Assembly: GCF_030063455.1 (NCBI RefSeq)
Contig: NZ_JASITB010000003.1
Coordinates: 1-64,000 of the forward strand
DNA: 64,000 bases
From: Cryobacterium sp. PH31-O1
Lineage (GTDB): Bacteria; Actinomycetota; Actinomycetes; Actinomycetales; Microbacteriaceae
Direction of reading: 5' to 3'
Shown: positions 55,658 through 64,000 of the stretch, in pieces
Layout: each line of letters starts with the position of its first letter
How positions within the stretch are numbered: the stretch's first letter is position 1
Made by a program: the position numbers and the translations under genes
The notes under the pieces: model-generated
What the model was told of the DNA's origin: nothing
The model's input: the letters and a program-made list of their open reading frames with translations, nothing else
Database searches by the model: none

Positions 55658-56643
55658 CAGCGCTCTCCCTTGGTCGTATCGTTCGGGGGCAGCACAACGG
55701 TGGGTTGTCCACTGCCACGGATGACCGGGGTGACGCCGGTCATCGCGGCGGTGGCGTCATCCGCTTTTTTATTAGGCCGACGGTCACCGATGCCACGGGC
55801 GAACCGCTTCTCGAGAAAGTACTGGCCGACCATGAGGATGGAGGTGAAAAACAGGTACCACATGGACGCGACGAGAAGCAGAGGAACGGTTTCGAAGGTG
55901 ACGGCTGAAATGTCTCGGGATCGCGTGTACAGCTCGAGGGTGAAGGGGATCGCGGTCACCAGCGAGGTGGTCTTGAGCATCGAAATGACCTCGTTGCCGG
56001 CCGGCGGGATGATCACCCGCATCGACTGGGGCACGACCACGCGCACCATGGTCTGGATCCAGCTCATGCCGAGGGCTGTCGCAGCCTCTTCCTGCCCGCC
56101 ATCCACCGAGAGTAGGCCAGCGCGCACGATTTCGGCCATGTACGCCGCCTCGTTCAGGGCCAGGCCGACGATCGCGAGGAGGAAGGCGCTGAGCGCAACG
56201 CGAGTGGGGAACGACACCCACGGTTCGGTGAAGGGTAAGCCGATGTCAATGGACTGATAGATCGTTCCGATCAGGCCCCAGAAGACCAGCTGAACATAGA
56301 CCGGCGTGCCACGGAACACCCAGAGGTACACCCACGCAATGCTGTTGACCACCGGGTTTGGTGAGAGCCGCATAATCGCCAGGGTGACACCGAGGATGAT
56401 CGCAATGATCATGGAGTACACGGTCAGTTGCAGGGTGACAAATGCCGCCTGCGAGATGCGCTGGTCAAAGATGTATTTACCGACCGCCGGCCAGTCGTAG
56501 GCCGGGCGCGCCGCAGCATCGGCGATGAACAGCGCCACGATGATGAGTAACACGACCGCGAACGTGTTGCGCCACGGATGGCGCAGGCGAATCGCCTTGA
56601 TTCCGGGCTCAGTCTTGCCGCCGCTCGCGGCCGTGTTCGTCAT
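55657..56643 (-). CDS. Amino-acid ABC transporter, membrane subunit
   Basis: 328 residues. The HisM/GlnP-like core has the EAA-type loop [20 protein letters not shown] with [20 protein letters not shown], and five or six hydrophobic segments. An N-terminal cytosolic stretch of about 25 residues and a C-terminal tail ([16 protein letters not shown]) extend the usual length. It is in one transcript with the binding protein upstream and the ATPase downstream. Confidence 0.94.
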   Translation of the reverse strand: MTNTAASGGKTEPGIKAIRLRHPWRNTFAVVLLIIVALFIADAAARPAYDWPAVGKYIFDQRISQAAFVTLQLTVYSMIIAIILGVTLAIMRLSPNPVVNSIAWVYLWVFRGTPVYVQLVFWGLIGTIYQSIDIGLPFTEPWVSFPTRVALSAFLLAIVGLALNEAAYMAEIVRAGLLSVDGGQEEAATALGMSWIQTMVRVVVPQSMRVIIPPAGNEVISMLKTTSLVTAIPFTLELYTRSRDISAVTFETVPLLLVASMWYLFFTSILMVGQYFLEKRFARGIGDRRPNKKADDATAAMTGVTPVIRGSGQPTVVLPPNDTTKGER

Positions 56644-56662
56644 GATGAAAGTCGCTTACTGT

Positions 56663-57556
56663 CTAGCCGTTGGAGGCGGCGTTGATGGTGATGGTGTCGA
56701 TACCACCGTCGGTCACACCCCAGGTGTCGAGGATCTTGCCGTAGGAGCCGTCGTCGACCATGGACTGCAGGGCCGCCTGCACGGCCTTGGTCAGTTCCGA
56801 GCCCTTATTGACGGTGATGCCGTATGGCGCCGTGTCGAAGCTCTCGCCGGCCGGGGCAAGCTTGCCGTCCGCCTTGGAAATGGCATACAGGGTGACGGGC
56901 GAGTCGGCGCTGAGAGCGTCGGCCTTGCCGAGAACGACCGCGTTGGTCGCCTCATCCTGAGAACCATAGGGCAAAACCTCAATCTTCTCCTTGCCGGCGG
57001 CGACACAGGCTGCGCTCTTGGCGGGTAGCTCGTCGGTGTCTTCAACCGTGTTGGATTGCACGGCCACGGTGAGGCCGCACGCGTTGTCGGGGTCGACCGT
57101 CGATCCAACCGGAGCGGCCCAGAGGATTCCAGCGTTGTAGTAATTGACGAAGTCGACCTGCTTCTCACGCTCGAGGTTGTCGGTGAACGACGATTCTCCA
57201 ATGTCGACGGTCCCGCCGGTGATGCTCGGAATGATGTTGTCGAACGAGGCGATCTGGTACTTGGTCGTCAGGCCAAGCTTCGCCGCGATGCCGTTGGAGA
57301 GTTCGATGCCCCAGCCAATCGGTGCGCCCGACTCGTCCTTGAACTCGTTCGGCGGGTAGGCCGCATCGGTTCCGATCACGAGCACGCCCGCGCTTTTAAT
57401 CTCGGCCGGGAGTAGGGCAACCGCTGCGGCATCCGCTTCGATGCTGCTGGCGGCATCCGTTGGGGTCGTTGCAGCCGGGGTGGAGTTGTCGACACAGCCG
57501 GTGAGCAGCAGAACGGCTGCAGCAGCGAATGCCGGAACAATGTAGCGTGCGCGCAT
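56663..57556 (-). CDS. Amino-acid ABC transporter, substrate-binding lipoprotein
   Basis: 297 residues. The signal peptide ends at a lipobox LLLTGC (Cys 21). The body follows the SBP3 pattern: AGVLVIGTDAAYPPNEFKD, GWGIELSNGIAAKLGL, IPSITGGTVDIGESSFTDN, and LGKADALSADSPVTLYA. It binds a polar or cationic amino acid outside the membrane. A short palindrome lies 32 nt upstream of its start. First gene of the three-gene importer. Confidence 0.94.
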   Translation of the reverse strand: MRARYIVPAFAAAAVLLLTGCVDNSTPAATTPTDAASSIEADAAAVALLPAEIKSAGVLVIGTDAAYPPNEFKDESGAPIGWGIELSNGIAAKLGLTTKYQIASFDNIIPSITGGTVDIGESSFTDNLEREKQVDFVNYYNAGILWAAPVGSTVDPDNACGLTVAVQSNTVEDTDELPAKSAACVAAGKEKIEVLPYGSQDEATNAVVLGKADALSADSPVTLYAISKADGKLAPAGESFDTAPYGITVNKGSELTKAVQAALQSMVDDGSYGKILDTWGVTDGGIDTITINAASNG

Positions 57557-57587
57557 GGCACTTCCTTCTTCAGTTGATCGAAAATGC

Positions 57588-57609
57588 GTGGGTTCGACGG
57601 TGAACCCAC
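57588..57609 (-). promoter_or_regulatory. Inverted repeat upstream of the amino-acid importer
   Basis: GTGGGTTC (57588-57595) and GAACCCAC (57602-57609) form a perfect 8-bp inverted repeat with a 6-nt spacer, about 32 nt before the ATG at 57556. It could be an operator or a leader hairpin; the sequence does not tell which. Confidence 0.45.
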
Positions 57610-57754
57610 ACGCAGGTAAGACCTACCGAGCTTAGTGCAACCGCGGTACGACAGATTCGAGCGTCGACGCGTTCAACCAAGAATTGACCACATTCTGTTA
57701 CAACCGGATGCCGCAGGCCGGCTGGCACTGCAGCATCCGCTGTCGATAGCGGTA

Positions 57755-58762
57755 CTACTTATTAACCGCTGCGGCGAGCAGGGTGACGTAGTCGTCGAGG
57801 CCCCAGCTCAGCGAGAGCCCGGTGGGCGGGGAGACGGAGGAGATGAAAGCCGCGCCGACCGGGGAGGCGACCGAACCGGCCTGCACCTGCGGCATCGCCT
57901 GGGCGTAGCTCGCGCCCAAGAACGCGTCGGACTCTTTCTGGGTCGACCCGAAGTTCACCAGCAGGTCACTGTCGAGCTGGTCCAGCTGCTCGTAGCTGAG
58001 CGTGTAGTAGAAGCTCGCCTCGTCGGTCGCCAGCTCGTCGACGGCGGGGGCGCTGACGAAGCCGAGGTCGAGGGTGAAGGCAACGCGGGGGTCTTCCTTC
58101 TTGTAGACGTAGAAGGTTCCGGCGCTGTCGCTGGTGAGGGCGATGGTCTTGCCCGCGAATTCAGGGTGCGCCGCGGCCTGGCCAGCGATCTCGGCGTCGA
58201 TCGACGCGAGCAGTGCGTCGGCTTCATCGCTCTTGCCGAGCGCGGTTCCGGTGATGTCGATGAGGTCACGCCACGGGGTGGCCCAGGCGTCGCCGGGGTA
58301 GGCGACCACCGGGGCGATTTCGCTGAGCAGGTCGTACTCCTGCTCGGTAATGCCGGAGTACGCGGCGAGAATCACGTCGGGCGCGGCTGCGGCAATGTCT
58401 TCGTAGGGCGGCTCCTCGGAGTCGGGCAGCACGACCGGCATTTCTTCACCGTCGAGCGCCTCAGCGATCCACGGCAGTACGCCGTTCTTGTCGCCGCCGT
58501 AGTTCTGGAACGGAATTGCGACCGGAATCACGCCGAGTGCGATCGCGTCGTCGGCGCTGCCCCAGCCCCAGGCCACGACGCGGGTCGGCTGCTGGTCGAT
58601 CGTGGTTTCGCCGAAGGCGTGCTCGATGGTAACCGGAAAGCTGCCGGATGCCGCAGCGTCGGCTGCGGGTTCGGTCGCGTTATCGGCGGCGGTGCACCCA
58701 CTCAGGCCCAGGGTGAGGATGCTCGCTGCAGCAGCAAGCATGAGGGTAAGGCGTCGGGACAC
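57755..58762 (-). CDS. Iron-siderophore ABC transporter, binding lipoprotein
   Basis: 335 residues from the GTG at 58762, with a CTGGAG site upstream; the open frame to 58798 adds residues that do not look like a signal peptide. The signal peptide ends with the lipobox LGLSGC (Cys 23). The body follows the FepB/FhuD-type pattern (RVVAWGWGSADDAIALGVIP, then AAAPDVILAAYSGITEQEYD). It binds ferric siderophores outside the membrane. An IdeR-like box lies at 58811-58829 just upstream. The gene ends the iron-uptake unit. Confidence 0.93.
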   Translation of the reverse strand: MSRRLTLMLAAAASILTLGLSGCTAADNATEPAADAAASGSFPVTIEHAFGETTIDQQPTRVVAWGWGSADDAIALGVIPVAIPFQNYGGDKNGVLPWIAEALDGEEMPVVLPDSEEPPYEDIAAAAPDVILAAYSGITEQEYDLLSEIAPVVAYPGDAWATPWRDLIDITGTALGKSDEADALLASIDAEIAGQAAAHPEFAGKTIALTSDSAGTFYVYKKEDPRVAFTLDLGFVSAPAVDELATDEASFYYTLSYEQLDQLDSDLLVNFGSTQKESDAFLGASYAQAMPQVQAGSVASPVGAAFISSVSPPTGLSLSWGLDDYVTLLAAAVNK

Positions 58763-58810
58763 GAAGTTCTCCAGTTCGTCGGGCGCGGGCGACATCATGG
58801 CTCCGCGTGA

Positions 58811-58829
58811 TTAGGGTAGCCTACCCTAA
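58811..58829 (-). promoter_or_regulatory. IdeR/DtxR-type iron box upstream of the siderophore-binding gene
   Basis: TTAGGGTAGCCTACCCTAA is a perfect 19-bp palindrome and matches the DtxR/IdeR consensus TTAGGTTAGCCTAACCTAA at 17 of 19 positions. It lies between the binding-protein start and the ATPase gene on the same strand. It predicts iron-dependent repression of the binding protein by an IdeR-type regulator. Confidence 0.85.
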
Positions 58830-59671
58830 TTTACAACTTGCTGGTTGTCATGAGCCGTCTCGGCGGGCATCGTCGGCGCCCGTCCGTGAAACCGCCCGAT
58901 CGGCACGACCATCGGTGCGCCGCAGACCGGGTCGGGAACGATTCGCGCCTCAAGGTCGAAGGCATGCCTCACGATCTCGGCGGTAAGCGTCTCGACGGGC
59001 GCCCCGTTCGCCACGATGCGCCCGGCACGCATGACAACGAGATGGTCGGCATAGCGGGCGGCCAGGTTGAGGTCGTGCAGCACCATTACGACCGTCGTGC
59101 CGCGCTCGCGGTTGCGCTCCAGGAGAAGGTCGAGCACCTCAATCTGGTGGGTCACGTCCAGAAACGTAGTCGGTTCGTCGAGCAATAGAATTTCGGGATC
59201 CTGCGCGAGGGCCATGGCGATCCAGACGCGCTGACGTTGCCCGCCGGAGAGGTCTTCGAGGCGACGCGCGGCGAGTTCCTGCGTGTTGGTGGCGGCCATC
59301 GCGGCGGCGACGATCTCGTCGTCGGTGCTCGACCACTGCCGAAACCAGCCCTGGTGCGGGTAGCGGCCACGCCCGACGAGGTCGGCCACGGTGATGCCGT
59401 CGGGGGCGACTGGCTGCTGCGGCAGCAGCCCCACCACGGTCGCCACCTTCTTTCCGGGCAGCGCCTTGATGTTGCGGCCGCCGAGGGTGACCTGGCCGGC
59501 ACTGGGGGTGATCAGCCTGGACAGCCCCTTGAGCAGGGTGGACTTACCCGAGGCGTTGGCGCCGACGATGACCGTGATCGCGCCCGGCACGATGGCGAGG
59601 TCGAGATTCTCGATGATGGGCATCTGGTCGTAACCGAGGGTGACGCCCTCAGCGCGCAGTATCGGGGTCAT
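58826..59671 (-). CDS. Iron-siderophore ABC transporter, ATP-binding protein
   Basis: 281 residues of the FecE/FepC family. Walker A is VIVGANASGKSTLLKGL, the signature is LSGGQRQRVWIAMALAQ, and Walker B is EILLLDEPTTFLDVTHQIE. The H-loop segment VVMVLHDLNLAARYADHLVV matches the remnant at 17033-17070. It follows the two permeases with minimal gaps. It powers siderophore uptake. Confidence 0.95.
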   Translation of the reverse strand: MTPILRAEGVTLGYDQMPIIENLDLAIVPGAITVIVGANASGKSTLLKGLSRLITPSAGQVTLGGRNIKALPGKKVATVVGLLPQQPVAPDGITVADLVGRGRYPHQGWFRQWSSTDDEIVAAAMAATNTQELAARRLEDLSGGQRQRVWIAMALAQDPEILLLDEPTTFLDVTHQIEVLDLLLERNRERGTTVVMVLHDLNLAARYADHLVVMRAGRIVANGAPVETLTAEIVRHAFDLEARIVPDPVCGAPMVVPIGRFHGRAPTMPAETAHDNQQVVN

Positions 59672-60729
59672 CAGGCGCCCTTTCCGGTTTTGTTGCTGGT
59701 GGCGAGCAGCCAGAGCAAGTAGGGGGCGCCGATGGCGCCCGTGATGATTCCGGCCGGTAATTCCAGCTGACCGGGCAGCAGATGCTGGGCGGTGAAGTCG
59801 GCCACGGTCGTGATCAGAGCACCGATCAGGGCTGCAGGAACCAGGGCAAGCCCGCCAGTACCGACAACGCGCCGGGCGATCGGCGCAGCGACGAAGGCCA
59901 CGAAAGCGAGCGGGCCGACCGCCGCTGTCGCCGTCGCGGCGAGCGCCACGGCGATCACGAGCAGCACGAGACGGGTGCGTTCGGCACCGACGCCGAGGCT
60001 GCGCGCGAGTTCATCGCCGAGCTGCAGGGCGCGCAACCGGCCGCTCAGCACACGAATGACCGGTAACAGCACGAGCAGTACCACCGCCACGACGGAGATG
60101 TCCTGCCAGCGCGCGCCGCTGACGCTGCCGACCAGCCAAAGCAGTGCGCCCTGGGCATCGTTGAGGTCGGCGCGAGAGAGCAGGTAGGCGAGCAGACCCT
60201 GAACCATGAACGCGACCCCAACGCCGATCAGCACGAAGCGGTAGCCGACCACACCACCACGCCAGGCCAGCAGATAGATGACGCAGGCGATGATGACGGC
60301 CCCAGCGAACGCGGCGAGGGAGGTGGCGACGGCACCGAAGCCGAGGATGAGCATGCCAAAGACGGCGGCGGCGCTCGCTCCCCCGGTGACCCCGATGATG
60401 TCGGGGCTGGCCAGCGGATTGCGCAGCACGGTCTGGAACAGCGCTCCCGACAGCGCGAAAGCCACCCCGACGAGCACGGCGAGCGTCAGTCGCGGCAGAC
60501 GCAGCGACAGCACGATGAAGTTCTCGCTCTGCGTGCCCTGCCCGGCGAGGGTACGCAGCAGGTCGGGCACGCTCAACGAATACGCGCCGACGGCGAGGCT
60601 GAACGCGGCGACCACCACGAGGGCACCACCAAGCACGAGAACGACGCTGCGGTTGCGCCTGCGGCGGCCGGCGCGCGCGGCGGCCAGGGGGGCGGCATCC
60701 GCTTTTGTCTCGGTGAGCGTGGTCATCAC
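59671..60729 (-). CDS. Iron-siderophore ABC transporter, FecCD-type permease 2
   Basis: 352 residues with about ten hydrophobic segments. FecCD motifs are visible: LRLPRLTLAVLVGVAFALSG, VLRNPLASPDIIGVTGGASA, and the final GALITTVADFTAQHLLPGQL with ELPAGIITGAIGAPYLLWLL. The gene overlaps the upstream permease by 4 nt and the ATPase start by 1 nt. With permease 1 it forms the membrane heterodimer. Confidence 0.95.
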   Translation of the reverse strand: MMTTLTETKADAAPLAAARAGRRRRNRSVVLVLGGALVVVAAFSLAVGAYSLSVPDLLRTLAGQGTQSENFIVLSLRLPRLTLAVLVGVAFALSGALFQTVLRNPLASPDIIGVTGGASAAAVFGMLILGFGAVATSLAAFAGAVIIACVIYLLAWRGGVVGYRFVLIGVGVAFMVQGLLAYLLSRADLNDAQGALLWLVGSVSGARWQDISVVAVVLLVLLPVIRVLSGRLRALQLGDELARSLGVGAERTRLVLLVIAVALAATATAAVGPLAFVAFVAAPIARRVVGTGGLALVPAALIGALITTVADFTAQHLLPGQLELPAGIITGAIGAPYLLWLLATSNKTGKGA

Positions 60730-61781
60730 AGGCCCGCCAGTTTCACCCGGCGCACGAGGGCGATGAGCACCGGCGCGCCGAGGAACGCGACGATGAGACC
60801 GGCCTCGATCTCGCCGGGCTGCGCGATGACGCGGCCGAGCACGTCGGCGGCGACCAGCAGGGTGGGGCCGAACAGTGCGGAGAAGGCGATGATGAGGCGG
60901 TAGTCGGGGCCGGTGATCCAGCGGGCCACATGCGGCACGGCGAGACCGACGAACACAATCGGGCCGGCCATCGCGGTTGCCGAGCCGCAGAGCAGCACGA
61001 TCGCGACGGCGCAGACGATGCGGGCGATGACGAGATTCTGGCCGAGACCTCGAGCGAGGTCGTCGCCGAGGGCGAGGGCGTTGAGCATGCGGGCGGCGAC
61101 GATCGCGAGGATCGCGCCGACCAGGATGAACGGGGCGAGCGGCAGGGCGGCGTCGAGGCCGCGCGCTACCAGCGAACCCGCCGCCCAGAACCGGTAGCGG
61201 TCGAAGGCCTCGGTGTCGGCGAGCAGCACGATGGTAATCAGCGATGTGAACGCCGCCGTGAGTGCGGTTCCGGCGAGCGCGAGCTTAACCGGCGTGGCGC
61301 CCTCACGACCGAGCGAGCCGATCAGGTAGACGATGGTGGCGGCCACGGCGGCGCCGGCGAAAGCAAACCAGACGTAGCCGAGCGATGAAGTCACGCCGAA
61401 CCAGGCGATGCCAGCGACGACGAACAGCGAGGCGCCGGCGTTGACGCCGAGCAGGCCGGGGTCGGCGAGCGGGTTACGCGTGACGCCCTGCATGAGCGCG
61501 CCGGCCAGCCCGAGGGCGAGCCCGGCCAAGAGACCGACGACGGTGCGCGGAACCCGCAGGTCGAGAATGACGGTGTGGTCGGTCAGGTTTTTGTCGGGGT
61601 TGACCAGGGCATCGATGACGGTGCTGAGGCCGATCTCCCGGGTGCCGACGAGAAGAGACGCCACGATGCTGAGGCCGAGCAGCACGAAGGCGACAACGAA
61701 GCCGATGACGACGCGTCGCGGGCTACTGCGGGCCGGTGCTTGTCGATGATTCAGTGCGCGCTGCGAGTGAATCAGGGTCAT
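60726..61781 (-). CDS. Iron-siderophore ABC transporter, FecCD-type permease 1
   Basis: 351 residues. The motifs LRVPRTVVGLLAGLALGLAG, VTRNPLADPGLLGVNAGASL and the terminal VLGRVIAQPGEIEAGLIVAF define the FecCD family. It overlaps the SIP gene by 4 nt upstream and permease 2 by 4 nt downstream. Hydrophobic segments number about ten. Pairs with permease 2. Confidence 0.95.
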   Translation of the reverse strand: MTLIHSQRALNHRQAPARSSPRRVVIGFVVAFVLLGLSIVASLLVGTREIGLSTVIDALVNPDKNLTDHTVILDLRVPRTVVGLLAGLALGLAGALMQGVTRNPLADPGLLGVNAGASLFVVAGIAWFGVTSSLGYVWFAFAGAAVAATIVYLIGSLGREGATPVKLALAGTALTAAFTSLITIVLLADTEAFDRYRFWAAGSLVARGLDAALPLAPFILVGAILAIVAARMLNALALGDDLARGLGQNLVIARIVCAVAIVLLCGSATAMAGPIVFVGLAVPHVARWITGPDYRLIIAFSALFGPTLLVAADVLGRVIAQPGEIEAGLIVAFLGAPVLIALVRRVKLAGL

Positions 61782-62752
61782 TGAGCTTCGGACCGGCCGA
61801 GCCGCCAGTAGCCCATGAAGGCCACTCGCGACCGGTCGATGCCGGTCTCACTCACCAGAAAACGTCGCAGCAGTTTGATCGTGCAGGATTCACCGGCGAG
61901 CCAGGCGTAGAAACCCGTTCCGGCCTCGTTGGGTGACTCCCAGAGCAGGTCGCAGTCCACGTCGACCTCTGCGAGTGGCTGCGGGCTGGCGGCGACCGCC
62001 GCATCGACCAGGGGGCGATTGTGGGCGACCCAATCACGCACAGCGGCGTCGAGGCGTTCTCCGTGCGGCGCTTTATCGCGGGCCAGCCACGTGATCTCGC
62101 AATGCGCGGGCAGAACGAGGTGCAGGGCATCCGCTTGGCAGGGCACTTCGATGAAGGCGCGCGCGCGACGACCGGCGGGCAGGCTCTCGAGGATGCTGCA
62201 GATGGCGGGGGCTGCGGTTTCGTCGCCGACCAGCAGCAGCTCGGTTGCCTGGGCCGGGTGCCAGTCAAGGCCGATGGCACGGTCGGGGCTGCGCTCGTCG
62301 GGGCCGACGATGAGAACGTCGCTGCCGATGGTCGCGGTCTGCAGCCACCGCGCGGCCGGGCCGAGCGGGCCGTGGCCGGCGTGGGTGACGAAGTCCACGT
62401 CGATCTCGCGCTGATCGGGTCGCACCGCGCGAATCGTGTAGGTGCGAAACGGGTTGCGTTCGGCGTCGGGCAACGCACGCCAACGGGAATACCAGGTACC
62501 GTCGGCGATGGTGCGCTCGTCGGTGGCGCCGATCTCGGCCAGGCCCCGTCCGGGCAGGGGCAACACGATTTTGATGCGCTGGTCGAGCCCTGCGGTGCCG
62601 AAGGTGTCGAACTGGGTGCCGAAGAAGGTCACCCGGGTGAAGTGATCACTTAACGAACGGATGCCCACCACCATGGCCCGATACGGACGGTAGGCCGGGC
62701 GGTCAGCGACCGCCGTGGCGGCGTGGCCAGTCTCAGTCGGTAAGGTAAGCAT
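61778..62752 (-). CDS. Siderophore-interacting protein (ferric-siderophore reductase)
   Basis: 324 residues from the ATG at 62752. FAD-binding region with VVGIRSLSDHFTRVTFFG; residues RTYTIRAVRPDQREIDVDFV and VTHAGHGPLGPAARWL bind FAD, and the NAD(P)H part reads LLLVGDETAAPAICSILESL. This ViuB/YqjH-like enzyme reduces iron from siderophores in the cytosol. It is the first gene of the five-gene iron unit. Its start overlaps an IdeR-like box, suggesting iron control. Confidence 0.92.
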   Translation of the reverse strand: MLTLPTETGHAATAVADRPAYRPYRAMVVGIRSLSDHFTRVTFFGTQFDTFGTAGLDQRIKIVLPLPGRGLAEIGATDERTIADGTWYSRWRALPDAERNPFRTYTIRAVRPDQREIDVDFVTHAGHGPLGPAARWLQTATIGSDVLIVGPDERSPDRAIGLDWHPAQATELLLVGDETAAPAICSILESLPAGRRARAFIEVPCQADALHLVLPAHCEITWLARDKAPHGERLDAAVRDWVAHNRPLVDAAVAASPQPLAEVDVDCDLLWESPNEAGTGFYAWLAGESCTIKLLRRFLVSETGIDRSRVAFMGYWRLGRSEAQ

Positions 62753-62775
62753 CACCTTAGTATGGCATGCCTTAC
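62741..62775 (-). promoter_or_regulatory. IdeR-like sequences at the start of the siderophore-interacting gene
   Basis: TAAGGTAAGCATCACCTTA (62741-62759) matches the IdeR consensus at 14 of 19 positions and overlaps the gene start. A second weaker palindrome, around GTATGGCATGCCTTAC, follows within 62757-62775. Together they suggest binding of an IdeR dimer pair. The gap also serves the divergent MFS gene. Confidence 0.6.
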
Positions 62776-62870
62776 CTCACAGTGGCCACCCCGAGCGGCA
62801 CGTCGTGGCCCGCACGGGTCACGCCGTCTGCCCCAGTTTTCGATGCCCTCGACCCTAGACTGAAATCATT

Positions 62871-64000
62871 GTGAAAAGTTATTGGACGCTCCTGCGCACG
62901 CCCGGCGTATCCCGCCTGATCGGCGCGCAGCTGACGGCCCGTTTCCCGTTCGGGATGCTCTCGCTCGCCTTTCTCATTCACATCGAGCAGATCTTTGATT
63001 CCTACGGCGCGGCCGGGCTGGTGCTCGGTGCCATGAGCATCGGGCAGGCCATTGCCGGTCCGCTCACCAGCCGCTTGATGGGACGGCTCGGCATGCGGCC
63101 GGTGATCATCGCGACCATGTTCACCTGCGCCGTGTCGATCATCGTCATGGCTCTGGTTCCGTTGTCGGTCTTAAGCCTCATGCTCATTGGTTTCGTCGCT
63201 GGTCTGTCCACACCGCCGATCCAGCCGGCCGTGCGCACCATCTACCCCAAGATCGTCAACTCGCGCCAGCTCACCCCGTTGTTCTCGCTCGACGCGTCGG
63301 CGCAGGAGATCATCTGGGTGCTCGGCCCGGTGATCGCAACCTTTGTGGCGCTGCAAGTATCGTCTACCGCGGGCATCCTGCTCGCCGCGATCTTTTTGGT
63401 CGGCGGCGGAATCTGGTTCGTCTCACTGCCCGAGGTCGGCCGGGTGCGCATTCCGCGCAGCCGCCGCAAGCTCGGCGTCGTGCTCAAGAAGCCCGAGGTG
63501 CTGCTCAGCACCATCGTCGGGTTCACGCTCGTTGCCGCCTGCGCCGCGGTCGAGGCCGGGGTGGTCGCGGTGTTCGGCCACGGCAGCGCCGACGCCGGCT
63601 GGGTGCTCGGCATCTTCGCGATCGGCTCGCTCATCGGCGGGCTCGCGCTCGGCCACGCCCCGATCGGCCCGTGGGCCCTGGCCGCCCGCATGCTCATCGT
63701 CACGATCGGACTAGCCCTGGCCAGCCTGTGGCTCACCTTCTGGTGGCTGTCGCTGGCACTGCTTTTGGCCGGGGTCGGCATCGCCCCGGCTTTCGCGGTG
63801 TTGTTCGGCATCGTCTCGGCAAGCGTGAAATTCAGCGATACCGCCGAAGCCTACGGTTGGGTCGGCACCGGCCAGCTGATCGGTGCCGCGATGGGCTCCG
63901 CCATCGCCGGCTTCTCGATCGACCATTCCGGGCCGGTTTCGGCCATCTACGTCGCCGCAGGCTTCGCCGCCCTCGGCTGCATCATTCCAGCGCTCGGCCG
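62871..64000 (+). CDS. MFS transporter, C-terminus cut by the right edge
   Basis: A frame opens at the GTG at 62871 and runs to the window end (376 residues seen, no stop). It starts MKSYWTLLRTPGVSRLIGAQ, then TARFPFGMLSLAFLIHIEQ, and shows about ten hydrophobic segments, e.g. GLVLGAMSIGQAIAGPLTSR and PVIIATMFTCAVSIIVMAL. It resembles drug or siderophore exporters of the major facilitator superfamily. It is divergent from the siderophore-interacting gene and shares the intergenic region with its IdeR-like boxes, so siderophore export or iron control is possible but not shown. Confidence 0.85.
   Translation, partial: MKSYWTLLRTPGVSRLIGAQLTARFPFGMLSLAFLIHIEQIFDSYGAAGLVLGAMSIGQAIAGPLTSRLMGRLGMRPVIIATMFTCAVSIIVMALVPLSVLSLMLIGFVAGLSTPPIQPAVRTIYPKIVNSRQLTPLFSLDASAQEIIWVLGPVIATFVALQVSSTAGILLAAIFLVGGGIWFVSLPEVGRVRIPRSRRKLGVVLKKPEVLLSTIVGFTLVAACAAVEAGVVAVFGHGSADAGWVLGIFAIGSLIGGLALGHAPIGPWALAARMLIVTIGLALASLWLTFWWLSLALLLAGVGIAPAFAVLFGIVSASVKFSDTAEAYGWVGTGQLIGAAMGSAIAGFSIDHSGPVSAIYVAAGFAALGCIIPALG

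Noticed and set aside
57635..58810. Plus-strand frame opposite the siderophore-binding protein
   Set aside because: Antisense shadow; the minus-strand product has a lipobox and family motifs.

Overview
The window is about two-thirds GC, with frequent GTG starts, 4-nt ATGA overlaps and a strikingly repeated CGGATGC/GCATCCG heptamer. Together with the gene content (long HrpA helicase, Stealth phosphotransferase, PucR regulators, NERD proteins, DtxR/IdeR-type iron boxes), this points to an actinobacterium, most likely of the family Microbacteriaceae. I cannot fix the genus from sequence alone. I saw no rRNA, tRNA, CRISPR array, intact insertion sequence or prophage. It reads as chromosomal sequence with several accessory patches.

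Layout. 0-1.5 kb: a gene cut by the edge, a PIN-toxin remnant, a LysE exporter and a small HTH protein. 1.5-7 kb: an alanine locus with alanine racemase (alr), a PucR regulator, alanine dehydrogenase (ald) and a CycA-type D-alanine/glycine permease, followed by a degraded LysE tail. 7-10.4 kb: a membrane protein, a shortened AlkD-like protein, a quinone oxidoreductase and an Acg-type nitroreductase. 10.5-16.3 kb: a three-component ascorbate-type PTS (IIC, IIB, IIA), a ROK regulator and a divergent transketolase. 16.3-25.9 kb: a maltokinase-cap protein, a mosaic of gene remnants, PhoD, a 2H phosphoesterase coupled to an ART-like protein of unknown function, three NERD-domain paralogues, a PepSY-like exported protein, RraA, acylphosphatase and a Pr6Pr membrane protein.

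25.8-31.6 kb: an exported flavin amine oxidase whose C-terminal module sits at its N-terminus (a circular permutation), a YtrA-type GntR regulator with an ABC exporter, an SDR, and an AbiEi/Vsr-like gene bracketed by two nested palindromes. 31.6-38.2 kb: a methyltransferase and a phenolic-lipid-like cluster (type III PKS, methyltransferase, FAD hydroxylase, PAP2 phosphatase, quinone reductase). 38.3-47.1 kb: a phosphodiesterase, a Stealth protein, a YyaL-type thioredoxin protein, a second PucR regulator, and a racemase/GNAT pair that fits N-succinyl-amino-acid chemistry. 47.1-54.8 kb: PnuC, an aldo/keto reductase, an ABC-2 exporter and HrpA, ending in a dense hairpin cluster. 54.9-57.6 kb: an amino-acid ABC importer. 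57.7-62.8 kb: an iron-siderophore ABC importer with a siderophore-interacting reductase and IdeR-like boxes. The last gene is an MFS transporter cut by the right edge.

Themes: amino-acid handling recurs (alr, ald, cycA, LysE, racemase/GNAT, amino-acid ABC). Iron uptake is present without siderophore synthesis, which suggests use of foreign siderophores. Several gene remnants show local decay and rearrangement. The most unusual items are the circularly permuted amine oxidase, the palindrome-bracketed nuclease-like gene, the in-frame mosaic of FecE-like and transketolase-like fragments, and the 2H phosphoesterase/ART-like pair.
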